Below are positions 22,300-34,919 of a stretch of 64,000 nt of DNA, in pieces (the stretch's first letter is position 1; each line of letters begins with the position of its first letter). Origin of the DNA: Ailanthus altissimus (lineage: Eukaryota; Streptophyta; Magnoliopsida; Sapindales; Simaroubaceae); the NCBI GenBank assembly GCA_946807835.1, contig OX327702.1:3596001-3660000 (forward strand), given 5' to 3'. The notes below the pieces were generated by a model. The model was given only the letters and a program-made list of their open reading frames with translations, was not told where the DNA came from and searched no databases. A program made the position numbers and the translations under genes.

Positions 22300-25230
22300 A
22301 GTGTTAATCCCAAAAAGAAAATATTTGTGTGTGAGAATATTATAAAGACAAGTAGAATGATATAACTATCAATACTAAATATTGAATAATAAGCAATTAT
22401 TTAAATACTCGATGATTAAATGAATTATGAGTGAACACTCATATATATTTATAGTGTATAAATTTAAATTATGTTTAAAGTATGGGTCCTAATTTTATTT
22501 AGAGTATGTATGCATATTTGTATTAAAATATAAATTAATAAAGAATTCTATTTTGTTTCAATTAAAAAGAATGATTTAAGTAAAATCTTTTCGCTTATGA
22601 GCCATTGAAGTTTTCGAGTTTGGAAACTTTACATCAATTACCCTCTTATCTTTGCCCACTCCTTGAAATTATAAAAATATATCGTCTTCCTATAAAAAAA
22701 AATACTTAATACTTAAATCAATATTTATTCAAAAAAGAAGATATTTATATATAAAAGTTTTGTAAAGACAAACAAGATGCTACGAATATTGAATATTAAA
22801 TATTGAATGATAAGCTATAAGTCAAATACTCGATGATTGAATGAATTATGAGCAAACACTCATATATATTTATAACGTATAAATTCAAATCATGTTCAAA
22901 TATGAGTCATAATTCTCTTCAGTACATGTGTATGTGTAATAAAATATGAGTGAATAAAGAATTCTAATCCATTTTAATTATAGAAAAGTATTTAAATAAA
23001 ATTCTTTTATTTATGTGAAATTATTTTTCATACAAAATAATAATTAACCAATTAAAATTTGAATAAGATTCAAAGTTTACTCTATTCTCATCTCTTTATG
23101 ATGCATGCAACCCATTTGTAAAATTCAAAACTTGTCAAGTCTAGTTACTTAGCATGCTAGACCTAAGAGCTAAATTCTCTCAAAGCATTAAGAGTCTCTC
23201 AAAGTATTAAGAGTGAGCGGTTGGACCTTTTAATAATAGGTCCAACAATATTCATTTAATTGTCTTACATTTTTTAATAATGGACTCAATAATTTTCATT
23301 CAATTATCTTACACTTTTTATTAATAACAGCTCCAAACACATTATTAAAAGGATAATTGTTAATTAACTTTTTTTATTTAAATTTTTTAGTCAATTTCTT
23401 CTTTTATTTTTTTAAATAAATAGGCAAATAATCAATTTTAGATTTAAAAAAAGATAATACTAGAAAGGAAATATTGATACTTACTAAAAATTAGACAATT
23501 ATTATAATATTTTTGAGATAAAGTTTAATATTACGAATACTAATTAATTTCATAAATAAGCACCTATACTAGTTGTTAGAGATTTTTTTAAAAAAAAATT
23601 TAACGAGAAAATGGTATTAAAGTAAAATTAATATTTAAATTTTAAATAAATATTTTAAAATTTTAAAAACTATAAATTTTTAGTTTCATCTTCTCTCTCT
23701 CCCTTATATCTTAAAATCCATATTATTATATTATATTATAGCTGCCACCAGCCACACTCTCTGCCAACACACCCGTAGAAACTTAGCTTGGTTGAATTTT
23801 TTTTTGTTGCCCTTTTCTCCAGTTCTTTGTTTTTTTTATGCTATTAGATTAATTTTGAGATTAGGTTTGTGGTTGATATTTTTGGAGTCATTAATGTTGT
23901 TGAATTAATCTAAAATGATTAAAAGGTTGATTTTGTGATGATATTATTAAAGATTATTGATGTTAATAATTTGAGGAGAAAATTTTTGAAGAAAAAAAAA
24001 TTGTTATGTAAAGAGTATACTAAATATTGAATGATAAAGTATGAGTTAACTATTTCGATGATTGAATGAATTATGAGTAAACACCTATGCATATTTATAG
24101 TATATAAATTTAAATTCTGTTCAAAGTATGAGTCTTAATCCTCTTTAGAGTATACATGCACATGTGTATTAAAATATGAGTTAATAATAAATTTTAATCT
24201 ATTTTAATTAAAGAAAAAAATTTAAGTAAAATTCTTTCATTTGTGAGAAATTTTTTTTCATATAAAATAATAATTAACTAATTAAAATTTAAATAAAATT
24301 TAAAATTTAATTCATTCCTATCTCCCTGTAATGCAAGTGACCTGTTTATAAAATTCATGGTTTGTTGAGTTTGGTTACTTGTCTGAACCTAAAATTTGAG
24401 CAGAATCTTCTCAAAGCTTGAGCTAAGTACGAGTTGGTTGAGCTTTTTAGTAATAAGCCCAACAATATTCATTTAATTATCTTGCACTTTTTGCAAATAA
24501 CAGCTCCAAACATATTATTAAAAGGATAATTGCTAATTAACATTTTGTTATTTAGAAATTTTTCTCAATTTTTTTTTATTTTTTTAATAAGTTAGAAAAA
24601 TATCAATTTTAGATTAAAAAAATAATACTAAAAAAGGAATATTGATACTTACTAAAAATTTGATAATTGTCATCAATATTCTCGAGATAAGATTTAATAT
24701 CACGAATACTAATTAGTTTTAGAAAATAAGCACCTATACTAGTTGTTAGAGAATTTTTGTTAAAATTAACAAAAAAAAGGTAATAAAATAAAATCAATAT
24801 TTAAATTTTAAATAAATATTTTAAAAATCTTAAATTTTAAAAACCATAAAAAAATTTCGTTCATCTTTTGTCTCCCTTATATCTAAAAAACCGTATTATT
24901 ATCTCATTCTAGAAACCCTAAAATTATCTATATCACAGCGACCACCAACCACACCCACTTGCCCAATGCACATGTAGGAACTTAGCTTGGCTGAAACTTT
25001 TTCTTTGGTTGCCCTTTTTTTTAGTTCTTTATTTTTTTTAATGCTATTAGATTAATCTTGAGATTAGGTTTGTGGTTGATTTTTTTGGAGTGATTGATGT
25101 TGTTGGATTAATCTAAAATGATTGAATGGTTAATTTTGTATGATATTATTAAAAATTATTGATGTTAATAATTTGAAGAGAAAAAATTTGAAGTAAAACA
25201 AAAAAAATATTGCCATGTAAAGGGTATAAT
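22300..25230 (+). repeat. Large tandem duplication, about 1.25-kb unit
   Basis: A block containing ATTGAATGATAAGC, ACTCGATGATTGAATGAATT and ACACTCATATATATTTATA occurs three times: a partial copy at about 22300-22620, then about 22720-24015 and 24016-25230. Copies two and three remain alignable through GCTCCAAACA, TACTAGTTGTTAGAG, the CCACCACACC-type block and TTGAAGTAAAAC. The copies differ at many sites, so the duplication is old. Confidence 0.8.
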
Positions 25231-25450
25231 TATCAAGTCAACTTTATTATTAGGGGCAAATTCATCTTTTCACGAGTTATGACATGTTTATAGTTAATTT
25301 TAACAGAATATTTCCTAACGATTGAGTATTCGTGTCTATTTTCAAAACTAATAAATGTTCTTAGTATTAAACCTTACTTCGAGAATATTAATAATAATTT
25401 CCCAAAATTTTAAATGAAAGTGGATAAAAATTTTAAATAACTGTCAAATT
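24545..25450. mobile_element. Inverted-repeat (foldback) element inside the tandem duplication
   Basis: Sequence 24660-24775 (CAATATTCTCGAGATAAG, ATTAGTTTTAGAAAATA, TTGTTAAAATTAAC) is found in reverse complement at 25290-25405. Weaker pairing extends outward to about 24545 and 25450. No transposase is visible. The duplicate unit at 22720-24015 has only the left arm, showing that the duplication breakpoint lies inside the element. No clear target duplication was found. Confidence 0.65.
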
Positions 25451-26000
25451 TGAGTTTAAACTCATAACACAGTTCGAAGTCTTAAACTAAAGTAGCTCAC
25501 AATTTTTTTTAGGACATAATATTTGTATCTACAATGCCAATATTTATGATATTTAAATATTAAACTAAATATTTGTGACACCTTAATTTTGACGACCTCA
25601 TCTAAACTTTCATTACTAAAAGTAAAAACCTCTTCAAATTCAACACCCAAAATAACTAAATAATAATCAAAATTCAATAATAAAGTAATAAACATAGTTG
25701 CATCACTTTTAGAATTTAAAAAAAAAATATTAATATAGAAGTTAGATCTTTTTGTTCATTATTACATGTATAGAGTTAGAGAATTAGCTCAATTCCTTAT
25801 CTGTTAACTTCGAATTGATTGGTTACAATTTTTTTAACTATTCTCAATTTTCAAACTTACGCATATAAGCGCATGAATCTTCTTATATAATGTTATAGAT
25901 TGAGAGAAAATGAGTAGCCTAATTCTCTCACTTAACATATAATACATAAAATGAATTGTATCTTTTACTACTCCCTTTCTTCTGTATATATAGGCACGTC
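25451..26000. other. AT-rich stretch, nothing recognised
   Basis: A 77-codon open stretch exists on the minus strand (25695-25462) but has no recognisable motif and the composition of random AT-rich DNA. Confidence 0.35.
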
Positions 26001-26674
26001 CCTACAGATTTAGAATTTGGTTGGAGTTTGAGCTAGTAAAGTAATAACCCATGAACATCTTACTTTCAATTTAAAAGGCTTAACCCAAGTCATCTCATGA
26101 CCCACTAGATCTTCTAATAAATAGACTTTTGTGTGCGATCTTTTTCTTTTATAAGAATTGGGCTTACAACATGGGTTGAGACCCCCAAGTATATGAACAA
26201 TACAACTAGGTTGACTAGTTGTACTAAGTAAGCCTTCAGTTGTTGGAAAACTTCCTCATATTAAGGCGTTCACCTCATCTTTTCCCTTCTATTGATCATC
26301 TGAAAAAACTCAAAGTACTTGTTAGTGGTTTCGAAAATGACTTTGCTTAAGGGTGACCACTTGACCAATTAGACTTTGAAATTCTTTTATTGTACTTGGT
26401 GATTTCATTTTGAGGATGGCTTTAATCTTATCTAGGTTAGCTTTAATCCCCTCGGCTCACCATGAACTTGAGGCGCTTCCTCAACTAAACCCTAACGCAC
26501 TCTTCTCGAGATTAAGTTCATGTTATGCTTTTTTTAAGATCTCAAAATTTTTTCTACGATCCTCTACATGATCTTCAAAATTCATGAATTTGGTGATCAT
26601 GTCATCCAAATATATTTCTATGATCTTGTCAATCAATGGTTTGAACAAACGAAAAACTAACCTTTGATATGTGG
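26000..26674 (-). pseudogene. Gypsy RT second half and RNase H start
   Basis: The minus strand reads ATYQRLVFRLFKPLIDKIIE, then YLDDMITKF with the catalytic YLDD at 26601-26612, then HVEDRRKNFEILKK. Further on come IKANLDKIKAIL and EFQSLIGQVV, and the first RNase H residues near 26150. Stops and frameshifts accumulate leftward. The order of motifs is that of Tat-type gypsy RTs. Confidence 0.85.
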
Positions 26675-26947
26675 CTCTATGATAAGGGTTCATTAAGTTT
26701 AATATTTTCATCTTTCAAACTTTATATTTGTTCGTAAAAATTAAGATTATTTGACTTTTGATGTATTTTATTATTATTTTTATATGTTTGGAGTCAATGG
26801 AGCAAATAGGGTCGAAACTCTAATAAAAATAACCAAAAACATCAAATTGCTTCAATACCTGCTACAATGAATTGCTACAATAATGAGCTACAATGATTTA
26901 GAACAGTGATCTGCTACAGTACCTATCATCGCAACACTTAGAAATGA

Positions 26948-27143
26948 GCGCTGCGACGTTCAAAATAGTATCTTAGTGCCACAGTGCCAAGGATTCAGCT
27001 TCACGGCACGTATGGCGGGAACAGTACCGAGTGAACAATAATTCGTAAAACAGTATTTTTGCTACAGTAACTCGTGAATAATAATTTTAATTTGACTTGT
27101 ATTTGATGTTTAGCCCTAATTTGAAGACATAAACCTATAAATA
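26948..27143 (+). promoter_or_regulatory. GC-type cassette plus TATA box in LTR copy 4
   Basis: AGCGCTGCGACG, GTGCCACAGTGCC and CACGGCACG words occur within 70 bp, decayed relative to copies 1 and 3. TATAAATA follows about 118 bp later. The placement equals that in the sister LTRs. The function is inferred. Confidence 0.45.
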
Positions 27144-27494
27144 GAAGGCCAAAAACCTTAATAGAAGAGGAGAAGAAAAGAGGCAAAAATTTAGAGAAAG
27201 AATTCACAACACAAAATCAAAGATCAAAGCCAAAAATTGAAGAACCAAGATCAAGATTCGAACTTCAAGTCAAGATTGAGAGAGAAGAACATCAAGGAGT
27301 CACTTTGAAAAGTTTTTATTATATTTCTTTATCATTATGCTCTTATTCTTGTTGATATTTATGAATTGGTTAGATACTTTTAGTTTTGTGATGGGTTAAA
27401 ATGTTCATCTAATGTTAGACTATGTGAACCTAGTATGGATTTGGATTGTGTTAATTTTTAGTTTATGAACTTGATACATTTAATTGATTTATAC

Positions 27495-30400
27495 TGTAGT
27501 AACTATTTATCCAACACTGAAAAGAATAAATATTTATATATGTATAATATTCATATTTTATTTGTATGTGGATGATACTTAATTTATGTATTATTTTTGT
27601 ATTTGTTGTATAGATTAAGGACATACTATTAGTATTGGGTTTATTTGCAAGACTTTAGATTTATTTTAAAGACCAAATTGTAATACTTTAAAAATTTTAG
27701 GGGTTAATTTATAAATACTAAAACCTAGTCTTTTAGTATAAAAATACACATTTTAAATCTTAATTTACTCATTCTTGGCTCGAGCCACCCCTTTAGAGAG
27801 AGAAAAGAGAGAAATAGAGGGGAGAGAAAGAGAAGAAGAAGAAGAGGAAGAAGAAAAAGAAGAAGAAAGTTAGAATTTAAACTTTAAGAGGTATGTTATA
27901 ATCATTTCTTAGTTTCTTGGTGTTAAATTTGTTAATTCCTTTAAGTTTTGATTTCTAAAAATATGTACAATTGAGGATTTGACGTGTATTTCGTAAGATA
28001 TTGTGAGAATTGATGATGATTATATAGATAACTTAATAAATCATGATGAATTATAGAATTACTTTTTGATAGTCTCTTGATCCGAAACTTTTATAAATTG
28101 TTGTGCTTTGATTCTAGTTTTGGATTTTGAGTATATGAAGTTATACATGTCTAGAATCAGTTGAGACTTTGAATTGATTAAAAAGTTCAGAAATTGAATT
28201 TTTAGTAAATTTCTCAAAATGACCCTAAAATTCTAGAAATTTTCTGTGTTAACAGTATGATACAGTGACAAACAATTTTTTATTTGCTGAATGATCTTCA
28301 AAAATTATAAATTTATTAAATATGATAAATTTATATGTCTAATATAATATACTCGGAATTGAGAATTTATATCAATGTGGTTAAATTGTTATGATTTTTT
28401 AAAGAGTATCAGCTCATTACAGTATTTCATTAACAGATTTTTAAAGGTATAGAATAAAATAGTTTTAAAATACTTTTGGCAGTGATTTTGAAGTACAATA
28501 TTTATCATGGATTGAGATATGTATTAAGAGTAATTATGTAGTAGTCTTATTATTTTTGAGGTAGTATATAATTTTATAAAATTAAGAGATTGAATACTGT
28601 TCAGTGAATATCCTGATCCTGTCAGATTAGTAGTTTGGATTCGATGGTGTTTATGGAATAAATTGTGTAGGAATTATGATATGATATTCATAAATAAGAA
28701 GGATATATGAGTCAAGAATGATATATTCTAATTTTGGAGTAATTGGACATCATTTGATGTATAAGAAAATTTTGTTAAGTGTAAGTGGTTAGAATGACAG
28801 GTTTTGAGAAATCAAGTAATTAGACCAATTCAATGTGATAAGTGCAATATGTGTAATTTTGTAAGCTATTTAAAGTGTTTTGTATGAATGTTAAGGCTCA
28901 TGAAAGAATTAATCTCCATTGATAGGTTAAGGAGATTTAAGCCTTGTAGCTGAAAGTGTTAAGATGTAAGTATACTAGACTTTTTACTGAAATCACAATA
29001 AACATAGTAATTGTTATGTATGATTTTGTAAATGTGCTTAAGAATGTGTTTATGTTATGTCAAAGTATATTTTGATATGAAATGTGAAAGACATGTGTTT
29101 ATGAATATGAGTATAGACATACATGACATATATGTGTTTGTGAAAGTGAGTTTTAAAAATAAAATGTGTTTAACAAAGAAAGCTTTTGAAGTGTAATATG
29201 TCAATGAGAAACATTTTTTGTTTTGAGGATGCTTGAACTCACTATTGACTTAGTAAATATTTTATGTGATTTGTGGAGCCTTTATGTGTGGCATTTTCTT
29301 TGGGATTGGTATATGTTATATGTTACGTATGTAGGGAGGATCTTATTGGTACCTAAAGGAAGAGTGAGTCATCACATTCGTGTGGTGGCGTATTAGTGCT
29401 TGTGAGAGGACTCACTGATGATCAGGGTGAGGGTTTAGCTTTTACCTTCGGGCATGAGCATTATATATGTGTATTTTAAAACCTCACTTGTACTATTCTT
29501 CTCATACGGTATGTCACCTATGAGCGACATTTGGCTCATTATGTGATATGTAAGTCCTACTAAGTAGTAGTTGAGTGATGGTATTCCTATTATATATTTT
29601 GAAAGAATGTGTAAACATTTACATGACATGTGATTTGATAAAATTATGATTTTCATTTATCACAGAATATCATACATATGCATTGTGTACATATATGTAT
29701 TTGTATTTGATATATGAAAAACTAGTATGTTTACTGAGGTTTTTACTCATTGTAGTTTATGGTGATTTCAGGTAACTAAGATATATGTGTGCTTAACGGA
29801 TTTGACAAGGCTTCTATTGTTCATTGGGTTCCCTAAGTTGTTAGGTTGATGAGTGTTTCATTTAGGGACACGTGGGATAAGATATTTGATTTGTCCATAT
29901 TGAATAAATACTTATGTATTATTTTATTGTGTGTGATTAGATTTGGTTAAAGTTTCACCAAGTGTGGTTATTGGTTGATTTTAAGTAAGAATTTGCAATG
30001 AATATATTCTGGGCTTCCAGTAACAAAGTTGCTACTGGTGACATAGTAGAGTGTTAATCTCTGAGAAAACTCTGCGTATCTCCAGTTTACTAATTGTCCC
30101 AGTCATAATTCAATTGTTATAATTCTAAAAGAAATTGAAATGAATGTTTAAATATTGTCAATAGTAGTTTATGTTTATATGTTAGGTTATGGGTTGATTT
30201 TAGTGTTGAACTTACTAGTAACTTGCTAAGGATTCCTATGTTAAATTAAAGTTTGAAATTTTATGTAATATTATTTATGAGTGCACATTATTGAATGAAT
30301 GTAAGTGATATCGTGTGTCGGATCTTTTGGGTCTGGGCCGTGACATAGACATCTTATATGATTTGTGGAGCCTTTATGTGTGGCATTTCCTTCGAGATTG

Positions 30401-31239
30401 GTATATGTTATGTGTTTTGTATGTAGGGAGGATCCTATTGGTATCTAAAGGAAGAGTGAGTCATCACATTCATGTGGTGGTGTATTGGTGCATGTGAAAG
30501 GACTCACTGATGATCAGGGTGAGGGTTTGGCTTTTACCTTTAGGCATGAACATTATATATGTATAATTTAAACCTCACTTGTACTATTCCTCTCATACGA
30601 TATGTCACCTACGAGTGACATTTGGCTCATTATGTGATATGTGATATGAAAGTCCTACTAAGTAGTAGTTGAGTGATAGTATTCTTATTATATGTTTTGA
30701 AAAAACGTGTAAACGCTTACCTAACATGTGATTTAATAAGATTATAATTTTAATTTATCACAGCATATCATACATACACATGCATTGTGTATATATATAT
30801 ATATATATATATTTGTATTTTGATATATAAAAAACTAGTATGCTTATTGAGTTTCATACTCATTATAGTTTATGGTGATTTCAGGTAAATAAGGTACATG
30901 TGTGCTTAGCGGATTTGGCAAGGTTTCTGCTGTCCCTTGGGTTCCCTAAGTTGCTAGGTTACTAAGTGTTTTATTTGTGGACACATTGTTTAAGATATTC
31001 TATTTGTCCCTATTAAATAAATACTTATGTGTTATTTTATTAGGTGTGGTTGTATTTGGTTTATTTTTCACCAAGTATAGTCATTGGTTGATTTTATATT
31101 AAACTTACTAGCAACTTGATAAAAGATTCCTATGTTGAATTCAAGTTTGAAATTTTATGCAATATTAATTATGAGTGCATATTATTGAATGAGTGTAAGT
31201 TATGTCATGTTTCAGATCTTTTGGGTCTGGGGCGTGACA
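27495..31239 (+). mobile_element. Solo LTR of Tekay-like family with partial internal tandem duplication
   Basis: Starts TGTAGTAACT and ends GGGCGTGACA, with the exact duplication TATAC at 27490-27494 and 31240-31244. It inserted into the LTR at 26680-31866. The first LTR unit ends at 30345. A second, partial unit (30352-31239) repeats 29260-30345. It is homologous, inverted, to 13791-16421. No coding region lies between the repeated ends, so this is a solo LTR or a collapsed tandem-LTR product. Confidence 0.9.
29984..30191. mobile_element. 208-bp insertion flanked by 11-bp direct repeats
   Basis: The first unit of the surrounding LTR carries this segment between two copies of GGTTGATTTTA (29973-29983 and 30192-30202). 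The second unit (near 31095) and the inverted copy at 13791-16421 lack it. It contains a small hairpin (CCAGTAACAAAGTTGCTACTGG-like). No terminal inverted repeats or poly-A are evident, so the class is unknown. Confidence 0.6.
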
Positions 31240-31871
31240 TATACTATCTTGTGTTTATTGCTTTCATTATATCTGGCCAATATTATGAATGATTGAGGAA
31301 TCATAATGAACTTAATAAAGAGATTCATGTGTTTAGCATATGGTAGTTTGATGCATGATCATAGGGTAACAACTATGAGTTTCATCTAGGATAGACATAT
31401 ACCTAGGTGGCATGTATGGTATGATTTAGACTTGATCTTAATAAATTACATTCTAATTTGATTACCATAGACATATAGGTGATTATTGAAATATGTAATA
31501 TAGTCACTTGACCATCGACAGAGACTTATGATGAGATTAGTGTCTAAGCCAATCAACTGCTATTAAGGGATTAACTAAGTGGTTAATGAGTCCAATGAAA
31601 TATTAGGGGACGAGTCAAAACCCTAGATTATCTTTATTTATGAATTCTACCCTTTGTTTTTGTTTAGTTTAATTGATAGAGTTAGATTAGTTAAATAAAT
31701 TCCAGATTTTAGTTTTCCAAATAAAAGTTAAGTAGGTACAATTTTAGTACTTGATTTATAGAATGAGATCGCATAGTCAATGTGGGATCGATACTTTGAC
31801 TTAAAATCCTATATTACTTGATACAACAGCGTGCATTTGCGCTTAGTTACTATAGCACCCATATCACTCTA

Positions 31872-32260
31872 ACATTCTTCAACCCATAGGGTATGACCTT
31901 GTAGGAGTATATCCCTTGTTTGATGAGAATGATGTATTTTCTTACTCTAGAGGGAAGATCATAATCTAGTTATACCTTAAGAACGTGTCCATAAAACTAC
32001 AAAGTGCGTACTGGGCTGTATAGTGTACCAGTTGGTTTATCTTCAGTAGGGAAAAATTATCTTTTAGGTAAGTTTTATTTAGATCCATGAAGTTCATGCA
32101 CATCTTCCACTTTCTGTTAGCTTTCTTTACCATAACTAAATTAATAAGCCATTCCAAGTGATGAAATTTTTGGATAAATCCCGTAGCTAATAACTTATAG
32201 ACCTTCATGGCTATAATGTTTTCCTATCCTAGTTAAAGATCCTCTGATTTTTCTTAATAG
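31872..32260 (-). pseudogene. Gypsy RT first half
   Basis: The minus strand gives KVYKLLATGFIQKFHHLEWL, VMVKKANRKWKMCMNF, DLNKTYLKDNF, later FMDTF and PYGLKNVR. These match the conserved Tat RT blocks (LL-AGFI, VKK-GKWRMC-DF-DLN, MPFGLKN). It continues at 26674 after the inserted LTR. Confidence 0.88.
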
Positions 32261-32400
32261 ATTTAAAATACAAGTTGATTGTTATTCAGTAAAAGATCAG
32301 CGAAGGATTAATCCTTAGCATGTCTTTATGCGACTAGGAAAAGACGCTTGAGCACTCTTTCAATATAACACTTTGTTTTTCTTTAAGCTTAGGTCCCATT

Positions 32401-32462
32401 GGAATCCTTTGAGAAGATGGTGAAGATTAGAGCTAATCTTCACCATCTTCTCAAAGGATTCC
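32401..32462. repeat. Near-perfect palindrome, 30-bp arms, 2-nt centre
   Basis: The left arm 32401-32430 (starts GGAATCCTTTGAG, ends AAGATTAG) is exactly reverse-complemented by 32433-32462. The spacer is AG. There are no mismatches in 30 base pairs although the surrounding element is heavily mutated, so the palindrome formed recently compared with the host sequence. Confidence 0.95.
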
Positions 32463-32658
32463 TCCTCTAGTTAAACATTAGCCAGCTTATCCATGAGCTT
32501 TTAAGACTTGAATTTTTTCTCATCCCTTAGGTTTACAAGGCTAATGTTGAATGTCTTCTTAGTCGAGGTCGCATAGCAACTCCTTGCCATATTTTGGTCT
32601 TCGCGATGACCTCAATTTTTTCCCTATTAGGATTTTCAACTTTAGGTTGTGAATAGAC

Positions 32659-34688
32659 TGTCAGCGCAGTCGGATCTTAGGCACGTGAGTGTATGCATAT
32701 GCAATTGTGTCTATTGCCTAAAGTAGCGAAAATATAAATTTTGCAATAAACACAATAAATAAATATATTAATCATATTAATAAGGTTAGAGAACTCACCA
32801 AACATGTAACGTTATACACGTGTATATCCTGGAGTCCGCATAGAGACCAACTCGCATGCAGTTCTAATCACCAACTCGGTGGGCTTGGTGAACTAGAACA
32901 GCAGCTCCATATTCAGCTTGGGATTAATTTTTAATCCCCAAAATGGCCGGGAGTGAATTTACATCCTTTTCTCCAAAAGGATAAGAAATGGAGATTTGAA
33001 GCAATTCATAATTGCTCCAATTGGAAGCATAGAAAAAAATGAAATAATTTCATTTTCCTTTCCTTTTTTTTCTTCTTTCTTTCTTTTTTTTTTTCTCTTT
33101 TCTTTCTTCTCCCTCTCGGCCGAATTCGGCCAAATCTTCTCCTCTTTCTTTCTCTTTCCTTTTGCTTTATATATATAATATTATAATATAATAATAATAT
33201 ATAATATAAAATATTATATAATATAAATAATATATATTATATAAAAAGAAAGATATTTTGATTATTTAACTATTAAATAATCAAACTGAGAAATGACCAT
33301 TTTGCCCCTCATAAATAGTTACCAAGTTCACCCTCTAGTGGGTCCTACCAAATTCCACACTTGAGTAAACTCAACCGAGGGTCCATAATATGTTACGTGT
33401 CATAATCTAATTAGTAAATAACAATTATTAACTAATTATTGTATTTAACACTTAAATACAGACACGCATGTATTCCCGTGGAAGTGCTGAATATTGCTGG
33501 ATTAAACAATTTAATCTGGCACGCTGCCTCAGTGCACAACGAGTACACTCCATATCGCGGGACTCCCTAGGTTCTATGCCCGATTTGTCAAATGAAACTA
33601 TTCCATGAGTCCATGAGCAATGCCTCACGCACATGTCACAGATATGCAAATCAGTGTATTGAACCATACAAGCTGAGGTTACAACGCATACGTATAATCA
33701 TTCCGTCATAATATCCTGGATGTGCGGGGATATAGATTGTCACCGCCAAAGCCCCATATGCTCATCCTAATCTTCTCTCCAGATTTGTATTTCATTGAAC
33801 AATATACGCAAACTCTTTTGCCATATTGTTCTACCGTGACGGAACTCTTTCCTGGGATTGATGCTTGTGGCCACAAGATTTTTTTAGATACAGTCTCGAA
33901 GCATCTGGATATCGAACTCCTTATAAGAGCTAACGGATCCCGTATCTATATGCATCGGACTATACCCAGTGACACCCAGCAATCACATCATGAAAAGTCT
34001 GTGACATGCGTGAAACCAAAGTATAGTGGATCACTTACAAGTCCACCGTGGCACTCAGTTTAAAGTATCACGTATACTACTCAACTCGAGAGGACTCTCT
34101 ATTGACGGCTTATATAGGATGTCTATCGGAGGCTCTCGTGAGTCTGTCCCATATCTAGTCCTAACTGGATACCCATATGTCAATACGAGCTCCAAGCTCA
34201 TAGTCGGTCAGGAACGACCATCTATACCCGATAGGTACGACATATGCTGATCTATATATATAAAGGTATCTACCGAAAGACCCGCATCGACAGAAATAGA
34301 TCAAGGATAATTATTCGAGAATATACTTACGCAACTTGCATTTTCTGGCACCCGATTGCAACTCTTGCAACTATGTAGTTTCTAGTATACTCTCAGGTCT
34401 ATGTCCCATTACAGATAAGACTCAAATTCTTGGATCTGCTGAGTATTATAACCAGCTAACACTTAACTGTGCTAACATTTAACATTTATATCTCTCAGCG
34501 TAACTAACTATGAGCCCTTATCTAAACCTTTTAGATCTGATCCAAACTCCTTCAGATCTACAATGCCTGTAATGTTACATGCATAATACCATATAAATTG
34601 GTATTAGCAATTTAATGAGAATGTACACTTGTATAAATACATAAGAATATGTACATTCAGGGATGGCACGTCAGTACCGACCCTAACA
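32659..34688 (-). mobile_element. Solo LTR (2.0 kb) of a third gypsy-type family
   Basis: Bounded by TGTCAGCGCAGTCGG and CCGACCCTAACA with the exact duplication TAGAC at 32654-32658 and 34689-34693. It is more GC-balanced than its surroundings. It holds a long CT tract (33050-33165) and a TA-rich run (33165-33245). Orientation is uncertain; the minus reading TGTTAGGGTCGG.. is assumed as 5'. Open stretches at 33452-33667 and 33722-34250 lie inside the LTR and are not taken as genes. Confidence 0.85.
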
Positions 34689-34919
34689 TAGACATGGCCG
34701 CCTTAAAGTTTTTGATGAATGGTCATCTTATAAAGATCTTATAGGGGAATGGTTACTCGATCACCATGAAGCTCATCATTATAGTTTTCATATAAGGTTT
34801 TTCTCCCATGGTAATAAGGAGCGTGACCACTCTCAATAGCATCACTTAGCCTTTTCCAAAACCATAAAGAGAGGTCTGTATCATTTCTATTTTTAAGTTT
34901 TTGATGCTGTGGTCATCTA

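Larger units (their letters stand above)
26680..31866 (+). mobile_element. Solo LTR, TGATA..ATCA family, copy 4, interrupted
   Basis: Starts TGATAAGGGTTCATTAAG (26680) and ends CCCATATCA (31866), flanked by CTCTA at 26675-26679 and 31867-31871. A second LTR (27495-31239) sits inside it. Without that insert the LTR is about 1.44 kb. It splits the RT of the surrounding minus-strand gypsy element. It carries a GC-type cassette (about 26948-27018) and TATAAATA at 27136-27143. Confidence 0.92.

Noticed and set aside
22300..25230. Interpretation of the tandem units as a pair of LTRs
   Set aside because: No TG..CA ends, primer site or coding text lies between the units; a tandem duplication fits better.
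33722..34250. Open reading frames of 113 and 74 codons
   Set aside because: They lie wholly inside the solo LTR 32659-34688, overlap each other in different frames and show no domain.
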